NCBI GenBank assembly: GCA_007127615.1
Contig: SKZB01000018.1
Location: forward strand, 1-7,465
Reading direction: 5' to 3'
Length of the DNA stretch: 7,465 bases
Source of the DNA: Phycisphaerales bacterium
GTDB taxonomy: Bacteria > Planctomycetota > Phycisphaerae > Phycisphaerales > SM1A02
Below, one piece after another: positions 1-6,846 of the stretch. Each line of letters starts with the position of its first letter. The stretch's first letter is position 1. The notes under the pieces are model-generated. The model worked only from the letters and a program-made list of their open reading frames with translations. It made no database searches and had not been told where the DNA came from. The position numbers and the translations under genes were made by a program.

Positions 1-529
1 GATCGCCGGATTGCAGAACCGTCTGCCCGCAGAGCAGGACCGGGATGATCGCCGCCGCGCCCATGCTGGCGACCGACACGTACCGGGTGAGCTTGAGCAG
101 CGCGTACCACGTGAGGATCGCAAGAATCGCCGGCAGAGTCAGCACGGCCCACATCCCGGCCAGCGCGCCGAAGCCGGTCGCGACGCCCTTGCCACCTCTG
201 AACCCGATGAAGACCGGGAACATGTGGCCGAAGACGGTCGCCATCGCCACCGCCAGCCACCACCACTGTTCGGCGAAGGTGAGCTCGTGCGCCGGCCGGC
301 CGAGCGTGCCCATGACCGCCCCGGCAGCCACCACCGGCCCCGCGCCTTTCAGAACATCGAGGGCGAAACAGATCAGGCCGTACCGCCGGCCGAGCACGCG
401 GCCGACATTGGTCGCGCCGATGTTCTTCGAGCCGTGCTGCCGGATATCGATGCCCCTCACTCGTCCGATCAGCAGACCGAAGGGAATTGCGCCGATCAGG
501 TACGCCGTGAGCAGGAGCAGGGTGAACAC
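1..529 (-). CDS. plsY: PlsY, acyl-phosphate:glycerol-3-phosphate acyltransferase (3' end cut by window)
   Basis: Inner-membrane enzyme that moves an acyl chain from acyl-phosphate (made by PlsX) to the sn-1 position of glycerol-3-phosphate, giving lysophosphatidic acid, the first step of phospholipid synthesis. I translated 176 codons from the minus strand; the family is usually about 200 residues, so only the last part is missing. All three family motifs are visible: GSKNIGATN at residues 33-41, FRGGKGVATG at 110-119 and the YVSVAS segment at 150-155. Hydrophobic stretches at about 2-22, 51-73, 90-109 and 122-145 fit the multi-pass topology. I chose the GTG at 529 because AGGA lies 8 bases upstream and the hydrophobic N-terminus begins directly after it. 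It sits 36 bases behind the WaaG-like gene and is probably the last visible gene of that operon. Family assignment is firm. Confidence 0.95.
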   Translation of the reverse strand, partial: MFTLLLLTAYLIGAIPFGLLIGRVRGIDIRQHGSKNIGATNVGRVLGRRYGLICFALDVLKGAGPVVAAGAVMGTLGRPAHELTFAEQWWWLAVAMATVFGHMFPVFIGFRGGKGVATGFGALAGMWAVLTLPAILAILTWYALLKLTRYVSVASMGAAAIIPVLLCGQTVLQSGD

Positions 530-565
530 GATCGGAATCCTACCATCGAAACACGGACCTCGGGA

Positions 566-1738
566 TCAGCCGCGCATCACTTCCCGGTACACCGCGGTCA
601 ACTGATCGACCATCCGGCGGGTGGTCAGCGGCCGCACGAGTTCGCGACCGGCGCGCCCCATCAGGCGGCGGGCGGTCTCGTCGTTCAGTGCGGCCAGCGC
701 TTCGGACCAGCCCCCGACGTCCAGCGCGTCGATGATCATGCCGCTCCGTCCGGGTTCGATCAGATCGACCGCGCCGCACTTGGGCGTGGTCAGCGCCGGC
801 AGACCGCAGGCCATCGCTTCGAGCGTCGCGTTGGCGAACGGGTCGTACCGCGTGGGCAGCGCGAAGACATCCGCCGCGTGATAGTACGGCGGCAGGTATT
901 CCTGCCGACCGGCAAAGCGCACGCGTTCGCCGATCCCGAGCGCGTGCGCCCGGCGGAGGTACCGGCGCGGGTGCTTGTCGCGGCCGACGATGAGCACCCG
1001 CCAGCCCGACTCGAGCCGGGCCGCCGCCCGCAACAGCGTATCGAGCCCTTTCCGCGCAAACCCGGATCCGACGAAGAGGGCGACGCGATCTTCATCGGCG
1101 AAACCGAACGCACGCCGGGCATTCTCCCGCTCCGTTGCCGTCGGCGGCCGAAAAGCTTCGTGATCCACGCCGTTGTAGATCACGTGCAGTTTCTCATCGG
1201 GAACCGCGAACCGGTCCTGCACTTCCTCGCGCACCATGCGCGAGTTGCAGATGATCGCGCGCAGGCGCGGCGAGGTGAACAGCGCCCGTTCGGCGCGGAG
1301 CACGTACTGATGGTAAGGGCTCAACGTCATCGAAAGCCGGCGCGGTGTACCGAGTTGTCGCGATCGCTGCTCGAGCCAACTCGCATGCACGCCGCCGCCC
1401 GCGCGGAAGATATCGCAGCACCCGATCCGCGCCTGGGACTGCACGCAATCCGGCCGGAGCTTCGCGATCGTGCGGCAGACGGCCCGCGCGAAGGTCACAT
1501 CCTGCATCGTGCGCCCGAGGAACGGGGGATTGCAGATGATCACCTCATCGTCATTCGCCGCTTTCGACGATCCACCGGCGCCGGGCTCCCAGCGCCGGGT
1601 GATGATGCTGACGCGCAGGCCGCGCTCACGCAGCGCGCCGGCGGCGCGGCGGATGAACCGCTCCACCCCGCCGTCCGGCCGGTAGTGCGGCTGCACGATG
1701 GCCAGGTGGGTCCGGTGTCGATCGGCCGATCCGCTCAT
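566..1738 (-). CDS. WaaG-like GT4 glycosyltransferase (LPS core type)
   Basis: A 390-residue GT-B fold, retaining glycosyltransferase of family 4, likely adding a hexose to the LPS inner core on the cytoplasmic face. The N-terminal domain has PDGGVERF at 21-28, matching the FPFGG-type acceptor loop of WaaG, and DIFRAGGGVHASW at 109-121. The linker region has VIYNGVD at 186-192. The nucleotide-sugar domain shows VGSGFARKG at 223-231, VGRDK at 251-255 and YDPFANATLEAMACGLP at 298-314. In that last motif the usual EX7E pair reads D299-X7-E307. The frame is open further upstream, to a start at 1843, but those residues are antisense-like and Arg/Gly rich. ATG 1738 overlaps the preceding stop as ATGA, so translation is probably coupled. 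The similarity to WaaG is from memory of the family; the exact sugar and acceptor cannot be read from sequence. Confidence 0.9.
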   Translation of the reverse strand: MSGSADRHRTHLAIVQPHYRPDGGVERFIRRAAGALRERGLRVSIITRRWEPGAGGSSKAANDDEVIICNPPFLGRTMQDVTFARAVCRTIAKLRPDCVQSQARIGCCDIFRAGGGVHASWLEQRSRQLGTPRRLSMTLSPYHQYVLRAERALFTSPRLRAIICNSRMVREEVQDRFAVPDEKLHVIYNGVDHEAFRPPTATERENARRAFGFADEDRVALFVGSGFARKGLDTLLRAAARLESGWRVLIVGRDKHPRRYLRRAHALGIGERVRFAGRQEYLPPYYHAADVFALPTRYDPFANATLEAMACGLPALTTPKCGAVDLIEPGRSGMIIDALDVGGWSEALAALNDETARRLMGRAGRELVRPLTTRRMVDQLTAVYREVMRG

Positions 1739-2805
1739 CGCCCGCCCCCCCCGGTGACGGCGCGGTAGAGCGCGAGATAGCGGGCCGCCATGATCTCCGG
1801 GGTGTGATCCGCCCGGTACCGCTCGTGGGCGCGCTTCGCGCAATCACCGGCAAACGCAGTATCGTCGAGCAATCGCCGCAGCCCCTGCGCCAGGTGGGCT
1901 GCATCTTCACGGGGAGAGAGCCAGCCGGTGACTTCGTGTTCGATCAGCTCGGGAATCCCGCCGGCATCGGTCGCCAGAACGGGCAGGCGATGGGCGAAGG
2001 CATCCAGCAGAACCGAGCCGAGCCCTTCCTCGCGCGAGCTCAGCGCGAAGAGGTCGAACGCCGCGAAATACGGCATCGGGTCCGCTTGAAATCCGACGAG
2101 CGCGACATCGCTCTTCAGGCCGAGTCGATCGATCTGCGCCGCGATCGCATCCCGGTCGGGGCCCCCACCAACGAGGATGAGCGCGATGTCACCGCGCTGC
2201 TGCCGAGCGCGGTGGAAGGCGTCGATCAGCACATCCTGCCCCTTGTGGTGAAGCACGAGCGCCGCGACGCAGCCGATGATCGTCCGGCCGGGAAATCGCC
2301 CGCGGATCTGCGCGACGCGTTCATCATCACGGCCACAGACCGGCTCTGCGGCCGCATCGTGGATCACCGCGCGCTGCGGCTCCGGCGCGCCCCAATCGGC
2401 CATGACCCGGTCCACAAAGTGAGAGACGGAGACGATCCGCGCCGCGCGGCGATACTTCCAGCGGGTGAAGGGGTTGCCGCCGGGCGTGTAGTCCACGCGC
2501 CGCGTGACCAGCAGAGGCACGCGGTGCAGCGGCTGGGTAAGCGCGGCGGCCTGCAGCGCTCTGGTTTCGTGCGCGTGGAACAGATCCACGCCGGCTGCCC
2601 GCAGGGTGGCCCACCCCGCGGCCGACGATTCGAGCACCGGGAATCCTTCCCCGGCGGCGCGTTGGGCAAGCGGCTCGCCGGCCCGCGCGATCAGAGAATT
2701 GCTGATCCCCGCCTCCCGCAGGGCCCGCATGAGCAGAAGGGTCTGGTGTTCACCGCCGCGCCACCCCCGCGCATAGTTCACATGCCGCACGTGCAGCGGG
2801 CTCAC
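1735..2805 (-). CDS. GT4 family glycosyltransferase
   Basis: A 356-residue GT-B enzyme of family 4, presumably acting on the same surface glycolipid as its neighbours. The N-terminal acceptor domain has RGGEHQ at 16-21 and LFHAHE at 75-80. The C-terminal donor domain has HHKGQDVL at 186-193, ILVGGGPDR at 210-218, VALVGFQADP at 234-243 and SSREEGLGSVLLDAFAHRLP at 256-275. The second acid of the EX7E pair is Asp268, a variant that I recall from other EEGLG-type GT4 proteins. Translation starts at GTG 2805, overlapping the upstream stop as GTGA. The 3' end encodes Gly-Gly-Gly-Gly-Arg from a run of eight G and overlaps the next start by 4 bases. Donor and acceptor are unknown. Confidence 0.9.
   Translation of the reverse strand: MSPLHVRHVNYARGWRGGEHQTLLLMRALREAGISNSLIARAGEPLAQRAAGEGFPVLESSAAGWATLRAAGVDLFHAHETRALQAAALTQPLHRVPLLVTRRVDYTPGGNPFTRWKYRRAARIVSVSHFVDRVMADWGAPEPQRAVIHDAAAEPVCGRDDERVAQIRGRFPGRTIIGCVAALVLHHKGQDVLIDAFHRARQQRGDIALILVGGGPDRDAIAAQIDRLGLKSDVALVGFQADPMPYFAAFDLFALSSREEGLGSVLLDAFAHRLPVLATDAGGIPELIEHEVTGWLSPREDAAHLAQGLRRLLDDTAFAGDCAKRAHERYRADHTPEIMAARYLALYRAVTGGGGR
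1745..1752 (-). repeat. G8 homopolymer at a glycosyltransferase junction
   Basis: Eight consecutive G (minus strand) lie in the last codons of the upstream GT4 gene, 6 bases before the ATG of the WaaG-like gene. The local codons read ACC GGG GGG GGC GGG CGA TGA. Gaining one G would shift the frame so that the stop is skipped and the reading continues in frame through the ATG of the next gene. The tract may also weakly serve as a purine-rich ribosome-binding region. Tracts of this length can be slippage hot spots, but at this G+C content a G8 may also arise by chance. Confidence 0.6.
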
Positions 2806-3725
2806 GCCGGATCCTCGCGCCCGGCAGATGATGAGGTCGACGCCGATGTGTCCCGGGACGCGACCCGATGACTTTTCGGGCTTTCTCTCGTGCTGCCGCT
2901 CGTGCCGCCGGTCGCGCCGCCCGACCGGGCCGGGAGCCGCCGTTCCGCGGCAAACGCGTGTTTGAGCATGACGTAGTTCGCGGTCAGACCGGCCGCAATC
3001 AACCCGCGGCGACCGTCGAGGATGCCGCGCTTGAGGATGAGCTGTTTGAACATCGCCGCCGCGGGGCTGAGGAGAATCTGCCAGAGATCACCGCCGCGGG
3101 AGTGGGCGGCCGCCTGTTCCGAAGCATGCCGGATCTGACGGGTGACAAGATCATGGACATCCGCCCAGGAGTCATGCCGCACGATTCCCCGCAGGCGACC
3201 GACCCGTCCGTCAACTTCCACCCGATCGTGCGGATCGGTCCCGGCGATGCGGGCCTGCGCCGGACGGACCAGACGTAAGCGCCATTCGGGGTGGTACATG
3301 TGGTGCAGCCACCCGTCGAGGAACCAGATCTTTCGGTTGATCTCCCAGCCGCTCAAGGCCGGATCATTCTTCCGGACGGTATCCCGAAGCGCTTCCCGGG
3401 CCTCCGGTTCGAGCGATTCATCGGAGTCGAGCAGCAGAACCCACGTGAAGTCGCGGCCCTGTTCGAGCGAGAACCGACGTTGGCTGATCATGCCCGGCCA
3501 GTCGCGGTGGATGATGTGAGCATCGAACGCCGCGCCGATTTCGAGGGTTCGATCCTTTGAACCGGAATCCACGATGATGATGCGGTCGGCCAGGTCCGCA
3601 ACACTGCGCAACGTGCGCTCGATCGTGCGCTCGTTGTCGCGCGTGCAGATCGCAACCGCCAGGGTGGAACCGGCGCTGGAACTGAAACCGGAGGTGGAGC
3701 TCGAAATAGTATCGGAACGGCTCAT
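2802..3725 (-). CDS. WaaE/KdtX-like GT2 family glycosyltransferase
   Basis: A 307-residue GT-A fold, inverting glycosyltransferase of family 2, resembling the WaaE/KdtX type that transfers glucose to inner-core heptose. Domain evidence in order: LAVAICTRDNERTIERTL at 22-39, VDSGSKDRT at 52-60 (nucleotide binding), LLLDSDE at 97-103 with the DXD-like metal site D100-S101-D102, PEWRLRLVRP at 146-155, and VRHDSWAD at 182-189 in the acceptor region. The C-terminal part has KRGILDGRRGL at 232-242, as in related lipid-linked sugar transferases. Both ends are unusual: a Ser-rich lead of about 20 residues and a Ser/Thr/Gly-rich tail from about 268 to 307, probably disordered. No Shine-Dalgarno site is visible before ATG 3725. 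It is the first gene of the operon, and its start faces the divergent kinase gene. The family is sure; the sugar is inferred. Confidence 0.9.
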   Translation of the reverse strand: MSRSDTISSSTSGFSSSAGSTLAVAICTRDNERTIERTLRSVADLADRIIIVDSGSKDRTLEIGAAFDAHIIHRDWPGMISQRRFSLEQGRDFTWVLLLDSDESLEPEAREALRDTVRKNDPALSGWEINRKIWFLDGWLHHMYHPEWRLRLVRPAQARIAGTDPHDRVEVDGRVGRLRGIVRHDSWADVHDLVTRQIRHASEQAAAHSRGGDLWQILLSPAAAMFKQLILKRGILDGRRGLIAAGLTANYVMLKHAFAAERRLPARSGGATGGTSGSTRESPKSHRVASRDTSASTSSSAGREDPA

Positions 3726-3755
3726 GAGAGTCAGTCACGGAGGGGCAAGGGGCGC

Positions 3756-4490
3756 GTGAGATGCAGTGGATCGCGATTTAGCCGTATTCTACGGATGATG
3801 TTCGACCCGCCCGCCCATGCTCTGGAGAAGTTGAAGGAGGAGGATACTCGTGACGTGTGGCTCATTCAACGGCCGGGCGAGACGCGGCACGTCCTGAAAC
3901 GCTGGCGACTCACGCCGGCCATGGCGCTGCGGATCTTCATCGGCCTGAGCCCGCCACAACGAATTCTGCGGAGTATCGCCCGGATCGACGCGGCCGGCCT
4001 GCCCACCCCCCGCGCCATGGGGTGGTGGTCGTGTCGACGTTCAGGACGAAGAATCGTGGTTCAGCTCGAACTTGACTACGCGGAGGGCGAAACCCTTCAC
4101 GAATACGGTCTGGGCTGTCAACACAACGGCGGCAGTCAGCCGGACGAACCGGTCCGGCTCGGCCGTACGATCGGGTACGCGATCGCGTCGATCGCCCGCC
4201 GGGGGTATGTGCACCGGGACTTCAAATCCGGCAACATCGTGGTTGCGCGCGGGGGTGACGGCGCCCTCCGGGGCGTGACCCTGATCGACACCGATGGCGT
4301 TCATCCGGTGCGTCAGCGTTCGGCGGCGATCGCGCGCATGGCGAGACAGCTTGACCAGTCGCTGCGCAACTTCTCGTTCGACCGGCATGTTTCCCCGCGG
4401 GCGAGGATGGCGTTCTGGCGCGCGGCGCTGGCCGGCCTGCGCCGCGCGGAGCGTCTCGAGGTGCGCCGCATCGTTCGAGAGTCGCGCTGA
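3756..4490 (+). CDS. LPS core sugar kinase, WaaP/RfaY (Kdo/heptose kinase) type
   Basis: A small protein-kinase-like fold (244 residues from this start) that probably phosphorylates a heptose or Kdo of the LPS core with ATP in the cytoplasm. Visible residues: K48 in VLKRW (beta-3 lysine), E110-G-E as the hinge-like region, the catalytic loop HRDFKSGN at 153-160 (D155, N160), and LIDTDGV at 176-182, with D178 or D180 in the place of the DFG aspartate. The start is uncertain. GTG 3756 is preceded by GGAGGGG and AAGGGG. The in-frame ATGs at 3795 and 3798 lack a ribosome site, but TATTCT sits 4 to 7 bases before them, so a leaderless start at 3798 is possible and would give 230 residues. AAGGAGGAGG at 3834-3843 is inside the gene. 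It is divergent from the glycosyltransferase operon, which supports an LPS role. Confidence 0.82.
   Translation: MRCSGSRFSRILRMMFDPPAHALEKLKEEDTRDVWLIQRPGETRHVLKRWRLTPAMALRIFIGLSPPQRILRSIARIDAAGLPTPRAMGWWSCRRSGRRIVVQLELDYAEGETLHEYGLGCQHNGGSQPDEPVRLGRTIGYAIASIARRGYVHRDFKSGNIVVARGGDGALRGVTLIDTDGVHPVRQRSAAIARMARQLDQSLRNFSFDRHVSPRARMAFWRAALAGLRRAERLEVRRIVRESR
3782..3794. promoter_or_regulatory. Perfect 13-base palindrome before the kinase ATGs
   Basis: CCGTA-TTC-TACGG is a perfect inverted repeat with 5-base arms that ends exactly at the ATG at 3795. It contains TATTCT on the plus strand and TAGAAT on the minus strand, both of -10 type. It could be an operator between the divergent kinase gene and glycosyltransferase operon, or a small hairpin at the start of the kinase message. 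If GTG 3756 is the true start, it lies within coding sequence. No good -35 partner was found on either strand. Confidence 0.3.
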
Positions 4491-4508
4491 AACGGCGCAC
4501 GCGAAGCT

Positions 4509-4537
4509 TTGCCGCGATGTTCGTCCGATGGTACGCT
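4509..4537 (+). promoter_or_regulatory. Promoter candidate for the methyltransferase gene
   Basis: TTGCCG (4509-4514) and TACGCT (4532-4537) are separated by exactly 17 bases, in the 83-base gap after the kinase gene. The predicted start of transcription is near 4544, about 30 bases before ATG 4574, leaving room for the GGAG ribosome site at 4566-4569. The -10 box is the same hexamer as in the tRNA promoter in this window. Matches to the consensus are partial (4 of 6 and 3 of 6), so this is moderate evidence. Confidence 0.4.
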
Positions 4538-4573
4538 TCGCGCTGATCGGTCTGATTTCATGAACGGAGCAGC

Positions 4574-5209
4574 ATGCGGATCGAATACGTCACTTTCCAG
4601 GGTCGGGATGGCCGGGCCGACTACGTCGCGCAGCGGTTCGCTTCCCATCTTCGTGGCCGGGTGCTCGATGTCGGCTGCGATACCCGGCGGCTGCGGTCGC
4701 TCGTGCCGGAGATGGATTACACGGGCATCGACATCGGCGGCGATCCGGATATCACGATCGATCTCGAAGCGTGCAATCGCCTGCCGTTCGACGACAATGC
4801 GTTCGACTGCGTCGTCTGCACGGATGTGCTGGAGCATTTGCAGAACTTCCATGCGATGTTCGCGGAGCTGGTGCGCGTCTCGCGCCGTCGTCTGATCATT
4901 TCGCTGCCGAACTGCTGGAGTTCCCTGCGCACGCCGCTCTTTCGCGGCCGGGGCACGGTGCGGTACTACGGCCTCCCGCCGGAGCCGCCGGAGGATCGGC
5001 ACAAGTGGTTCTTCAATGCAGATGATGTCGCCCGGTTCATGTCGCACCACGCCGGGGGGATGCATTACACCGTCGAGTCACAGTACGCGACCGTGAACAC
5101 GAAACTGATGATGCGGCTGCGCCGGCTCTGGAACCCGGCGGGGGACCGTTACATCAACCGGTTCGCACATTCGGTCTGGACCGTGCTGCGCAAGAACGAA
5201 TCAGCGTGA
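4574..5209 (+). CDS. Class I SAM-dependent methyltransferase
   Basis: A 211-residue Rossmann-fold methyltransferase using S-adenosylmethionine; the target is unknown but may be a sugar or lipid of the surface glycolipid, given the neighbours. Motif I is VLDVGCDTRRL at 30-40, the ribose-binding acid is D53 in GIDIGG (51-56), and the region LPFDDNAFDCVVCTDVLEHL at 70-89 is the typical Methyltransf_11-like motif II/III segment. PPEPPEDRHKWFF at 135-147 recalls methyltransferases found in glycan gene clusters. ATG 4574 has GGAG 4 bases upstream and a promoter candidate before it. The 3' end overlaps the convergent membrane-protein gene by 9 bases. Ubiquinone or tRNA methylation is possible in principle but less supported. 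Confidence 0.85.
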   Translation: MRIEYVTFQGRDGRADYVAQRFASHLRGRVLDVGCDTRRLRSLVPEMDYTGIDIGGDPDITIDLEACNRLPFDDNAFDCVVCTDVLEHLQNFHAMFAELVRVSRRRLIISLPNCWSSLRTPLFRGRGTVRYYGLPPEPPEDRHKWFFNADDVARFMSHHAGGMHYTVESQYATVNTKLMMRLRRLWNPAGDRYINRFAHSVWTVLRKNESA

Positions 5210-6793
5210 GGACTCTTCCGACGCCGGGGCGCATTGTCTGGTGTCGTAAATGAGTACCGCAGCGCCGCGCCGATTGCGGCTGGCCTGCTCAGGTTCACAG
5301 TTGAGGTGAGCCCGCAACCAATCGATGCGGTCGAGGTCGCGGTGTCCCACGGTGAGGGCGAGGTAGTCGTACCCCTGCCAGTCCCCCGATTCGATGACGT
5401 TCCGGACTTCTGACCAGTGCAGGTCACGTCCCGTTTGGTAAGGTCGCGCGGCGTAGTAGGTCACCCGCATGCTCTGTATGAAAACGTTCCGATCCGCGGG
5501 CACGTGCGCCGCCAGCCAGCGTCCGGCATCACGCTCGTGTACCGCTGGCGCGCCCGTCGTGATCAGCCCGTCCAGACCGACGATCACCAGAAAGCCCATC
5601 GGCACCAGAAACACCGCCTTCATCTTCCACGTCGCGTTCAGCGCATCGGCGGTTTCGCGCAAGCGGGGCAGCGCAAATGCAGCGAACGCCATCACAATGA
5701 ACGTCAGGCCGACGACATACCGGTGGGAGAGGAACTGCTCCTGGAGCACGAACGCGGCAAACAGCAGCACGTTGACGATCGCGAGCCAGTACAGCGCGAC
5801 TCGTCCGGGCCGACTCATGCGTTGGCGCGCGAGCACAAAGCCGGTCACGCCGAGCACGAGATAGAGCCAGTTGACCCCGCGCCAGGTGGAAGCGATGAGA
5901 ATGTATCCGTACACCGCAAGCAGCGCGCCGAATGACTGGTGAGCCGAATGTCGACTCAGTACGGCATCGGTCAATTGCTCCGCGCGTTGCGGCAGGTCTT
6001 CCTGAAACTGCCTCAGGAGTTGCTGCCCCCGTTCAAACGGCTCGTGAAGTCGCGTCTCCACGACCGTCCCCGTACCGCCAGCATCCAACACCACGATGAT
6101 CACGACGATGATCACGCCACCGAACGGCAGCGCGACCGCTTTGCCAAACCGGAACAGACGCACACGCCAGGGATGTCTCCGATCAACCAGTGTCACCAGC
6201 GGCAGGGCCGCCAGTATGATCAGGCCTTCGATACGAAACAATGTGGCCATCAGCAGCGCGAGCGATGTCAATACCGCATCGCCCGGACCGCCGGTGCGCA
6301 GAAATCGCAGGAAGGCCCACAGCCCCAGCAGGTAGAACGCCCAGTAGCCCTGATCGCGGAAGATGCCCGGCAGGGTGTGGTTGAGATCGGGATGAAGCAG
6401 CAGGAGAACCGCGCCGAAGATGAGGACCGGCCGGGTCGCGCCCAGTTCGCGCAGGATCGCGAGAAAGCTGACGATCACGACGAAGAAACAGGCCAGGTTG
6501 AGTACGTAGCCGGACCACTCCGGCGAAAGGCCGGAGATGAACGAGACGCCCGCCATCAGGATCGGATGAAACGGCCAGGGATAGGCGTGCAACGCGCCGG
6601 ACCAGTCGCCGGCCAGGACCGATTCGGCCGAAGCGACGTAGCGCACGCCGTCCTTGTTGATCAGGGCCTGCTGCCAGGTGAGCCACGCCCAGACGATCAC
6701 TCCCGCCGCGGAAGTCCACGCCACAATATCCCACCACCGAGTGGCGAGTGGACCCGGCAGGCCGTCGTGCTGAGACGTGGACTCGGAGATCAT
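5201..6793 (-). CDS. Multi-pass GT-C-type membrane glycosyltransferase (GT39-like), probable
   Basis: A 530-residue inner-membrane protein with about ten hydrophobic segments, for example near 23-43, 75-90, 96-113, 121-134, 150-164, 173-200, 219-237, 288-302, 307-322, 332-350, 357-376 and 393-411, and a soluble C-terminal domain from about 415. The first outer loop carries NKDGVRY at 46-52, placed like the conserved Asp of GT-C enzymes that use polyprenyl-phosphate sugars. Further likely conserved points are YPWPFHP at 71-77, FRDQGYWAF at 145-153 and LFRIEG at 185-190. The likely role is glycan transfer on the periplasmic face; substrate unknown. I chose ATG 6793 because the longer open frame to 6904 runs through the tRNA gene. 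No ribosome site is visible. It may be transcribed from the tRNA promoter. It could instead be a non-catalytic member of the fold. Confidence 0.7.
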   Translation of the reverse strand: MISESTSQHDGLPGPLATRWWDIVAWTSAAGVIVWAWLTWQQALINKDGVRYVASAESVLAGDWSGALHAYPWPFHPILMAGVSFISGLSPEWSGYVLNLACFFVVIVSFLAILRELGATRPVLIFGAVLLLLHPDLNHTLPGIFRDQGYWAFYLLGLWAFLRFLRTGGPGDAVLTSLALLMATLFRIEGLIILAALPLVTLVDRRHPWRVRLFRFGKAVALPFGGVIIVVIIVVLDAGGTGTVVETRLHEPFERGQQLLRQFQEDLPQRAEQLTDAVLSRHSAHQSFGALLAVYGYILIASTWRGVNWLYLVLGVTGFVLARQRMSRPGRVALYWLAIVNVLLFAAFVLQEQFLSHRYVVGLTFIVMAFAAFALPRLRETADALNATWKMKAVFLVPMGFLVIVGLDGLITTGAPAVHERDAGRWLAAHVPADRNVFIQSMRVTYYAARPYQTGRDLHWSEVRNVIESGDWQGYDYLALTVGHRDLDRIDWLRAHLNCEPEQASRNRRGAAVLIYDTRQCAPASEESSR

Positions 6794-6820
6794 GAGCGTA
6801 TCGGTCGCGCGGATCGGGGA

Positions 6821-6845
6821 TGCGGCCGATGCTCGAAGGGCCGCA
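6821..6845 (-). other. Hairpin between tRNA-Thr and the membrane-protein gene
   Basis: TGCGGCC at one side and GGCCGCA at the other form a perfect 7-base stem with an 11-base loop, starting one base after the tRNA discriminator. There is no T run after it on the minus strand, so it is not a typical intrinsic terminator. It may help tRNA 3' processing or partly stop transcription before the downstream gene. Confidence 0.4.
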
Positions 6846-6846
6846 A

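Noticed and set aside
11..1768. 585-codon open frame on the plus strand, the longest uninterrupted frame in the window
   Set aside because: It is the antisense of plsY and the WaaG-like gene, is very rich in Arg, His, Pro and Ala, and has no domain; the minus-strand proteins show clear family motifs.
1804..2871. 355-codon plus-strand open frame
   Set aside because: Antisense shadow of the GT4 gene at 1735-2805; no recognisable motif and biased composition.
3707..3712. TAGTAT as a -10 box for the kinase gene starting at GTG 3756
   Set aside because: No acceptable -35 box at 16 to 18 bases, and it lies inside the start of the GT2 gene; too weak to call.
4313..5065. 250-codon minus-strand open frame across the kinase and methyltransferase genes
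   Set aside because: It runs antisense over two well-supported genes and their promoter gap, and has no domain.
6795..6800. TACGCT one base before ATG 6793 as a -10 box
   Set aside because: Transcription would begin inside the coding region, and no -35 box lies 17 bases upstream.
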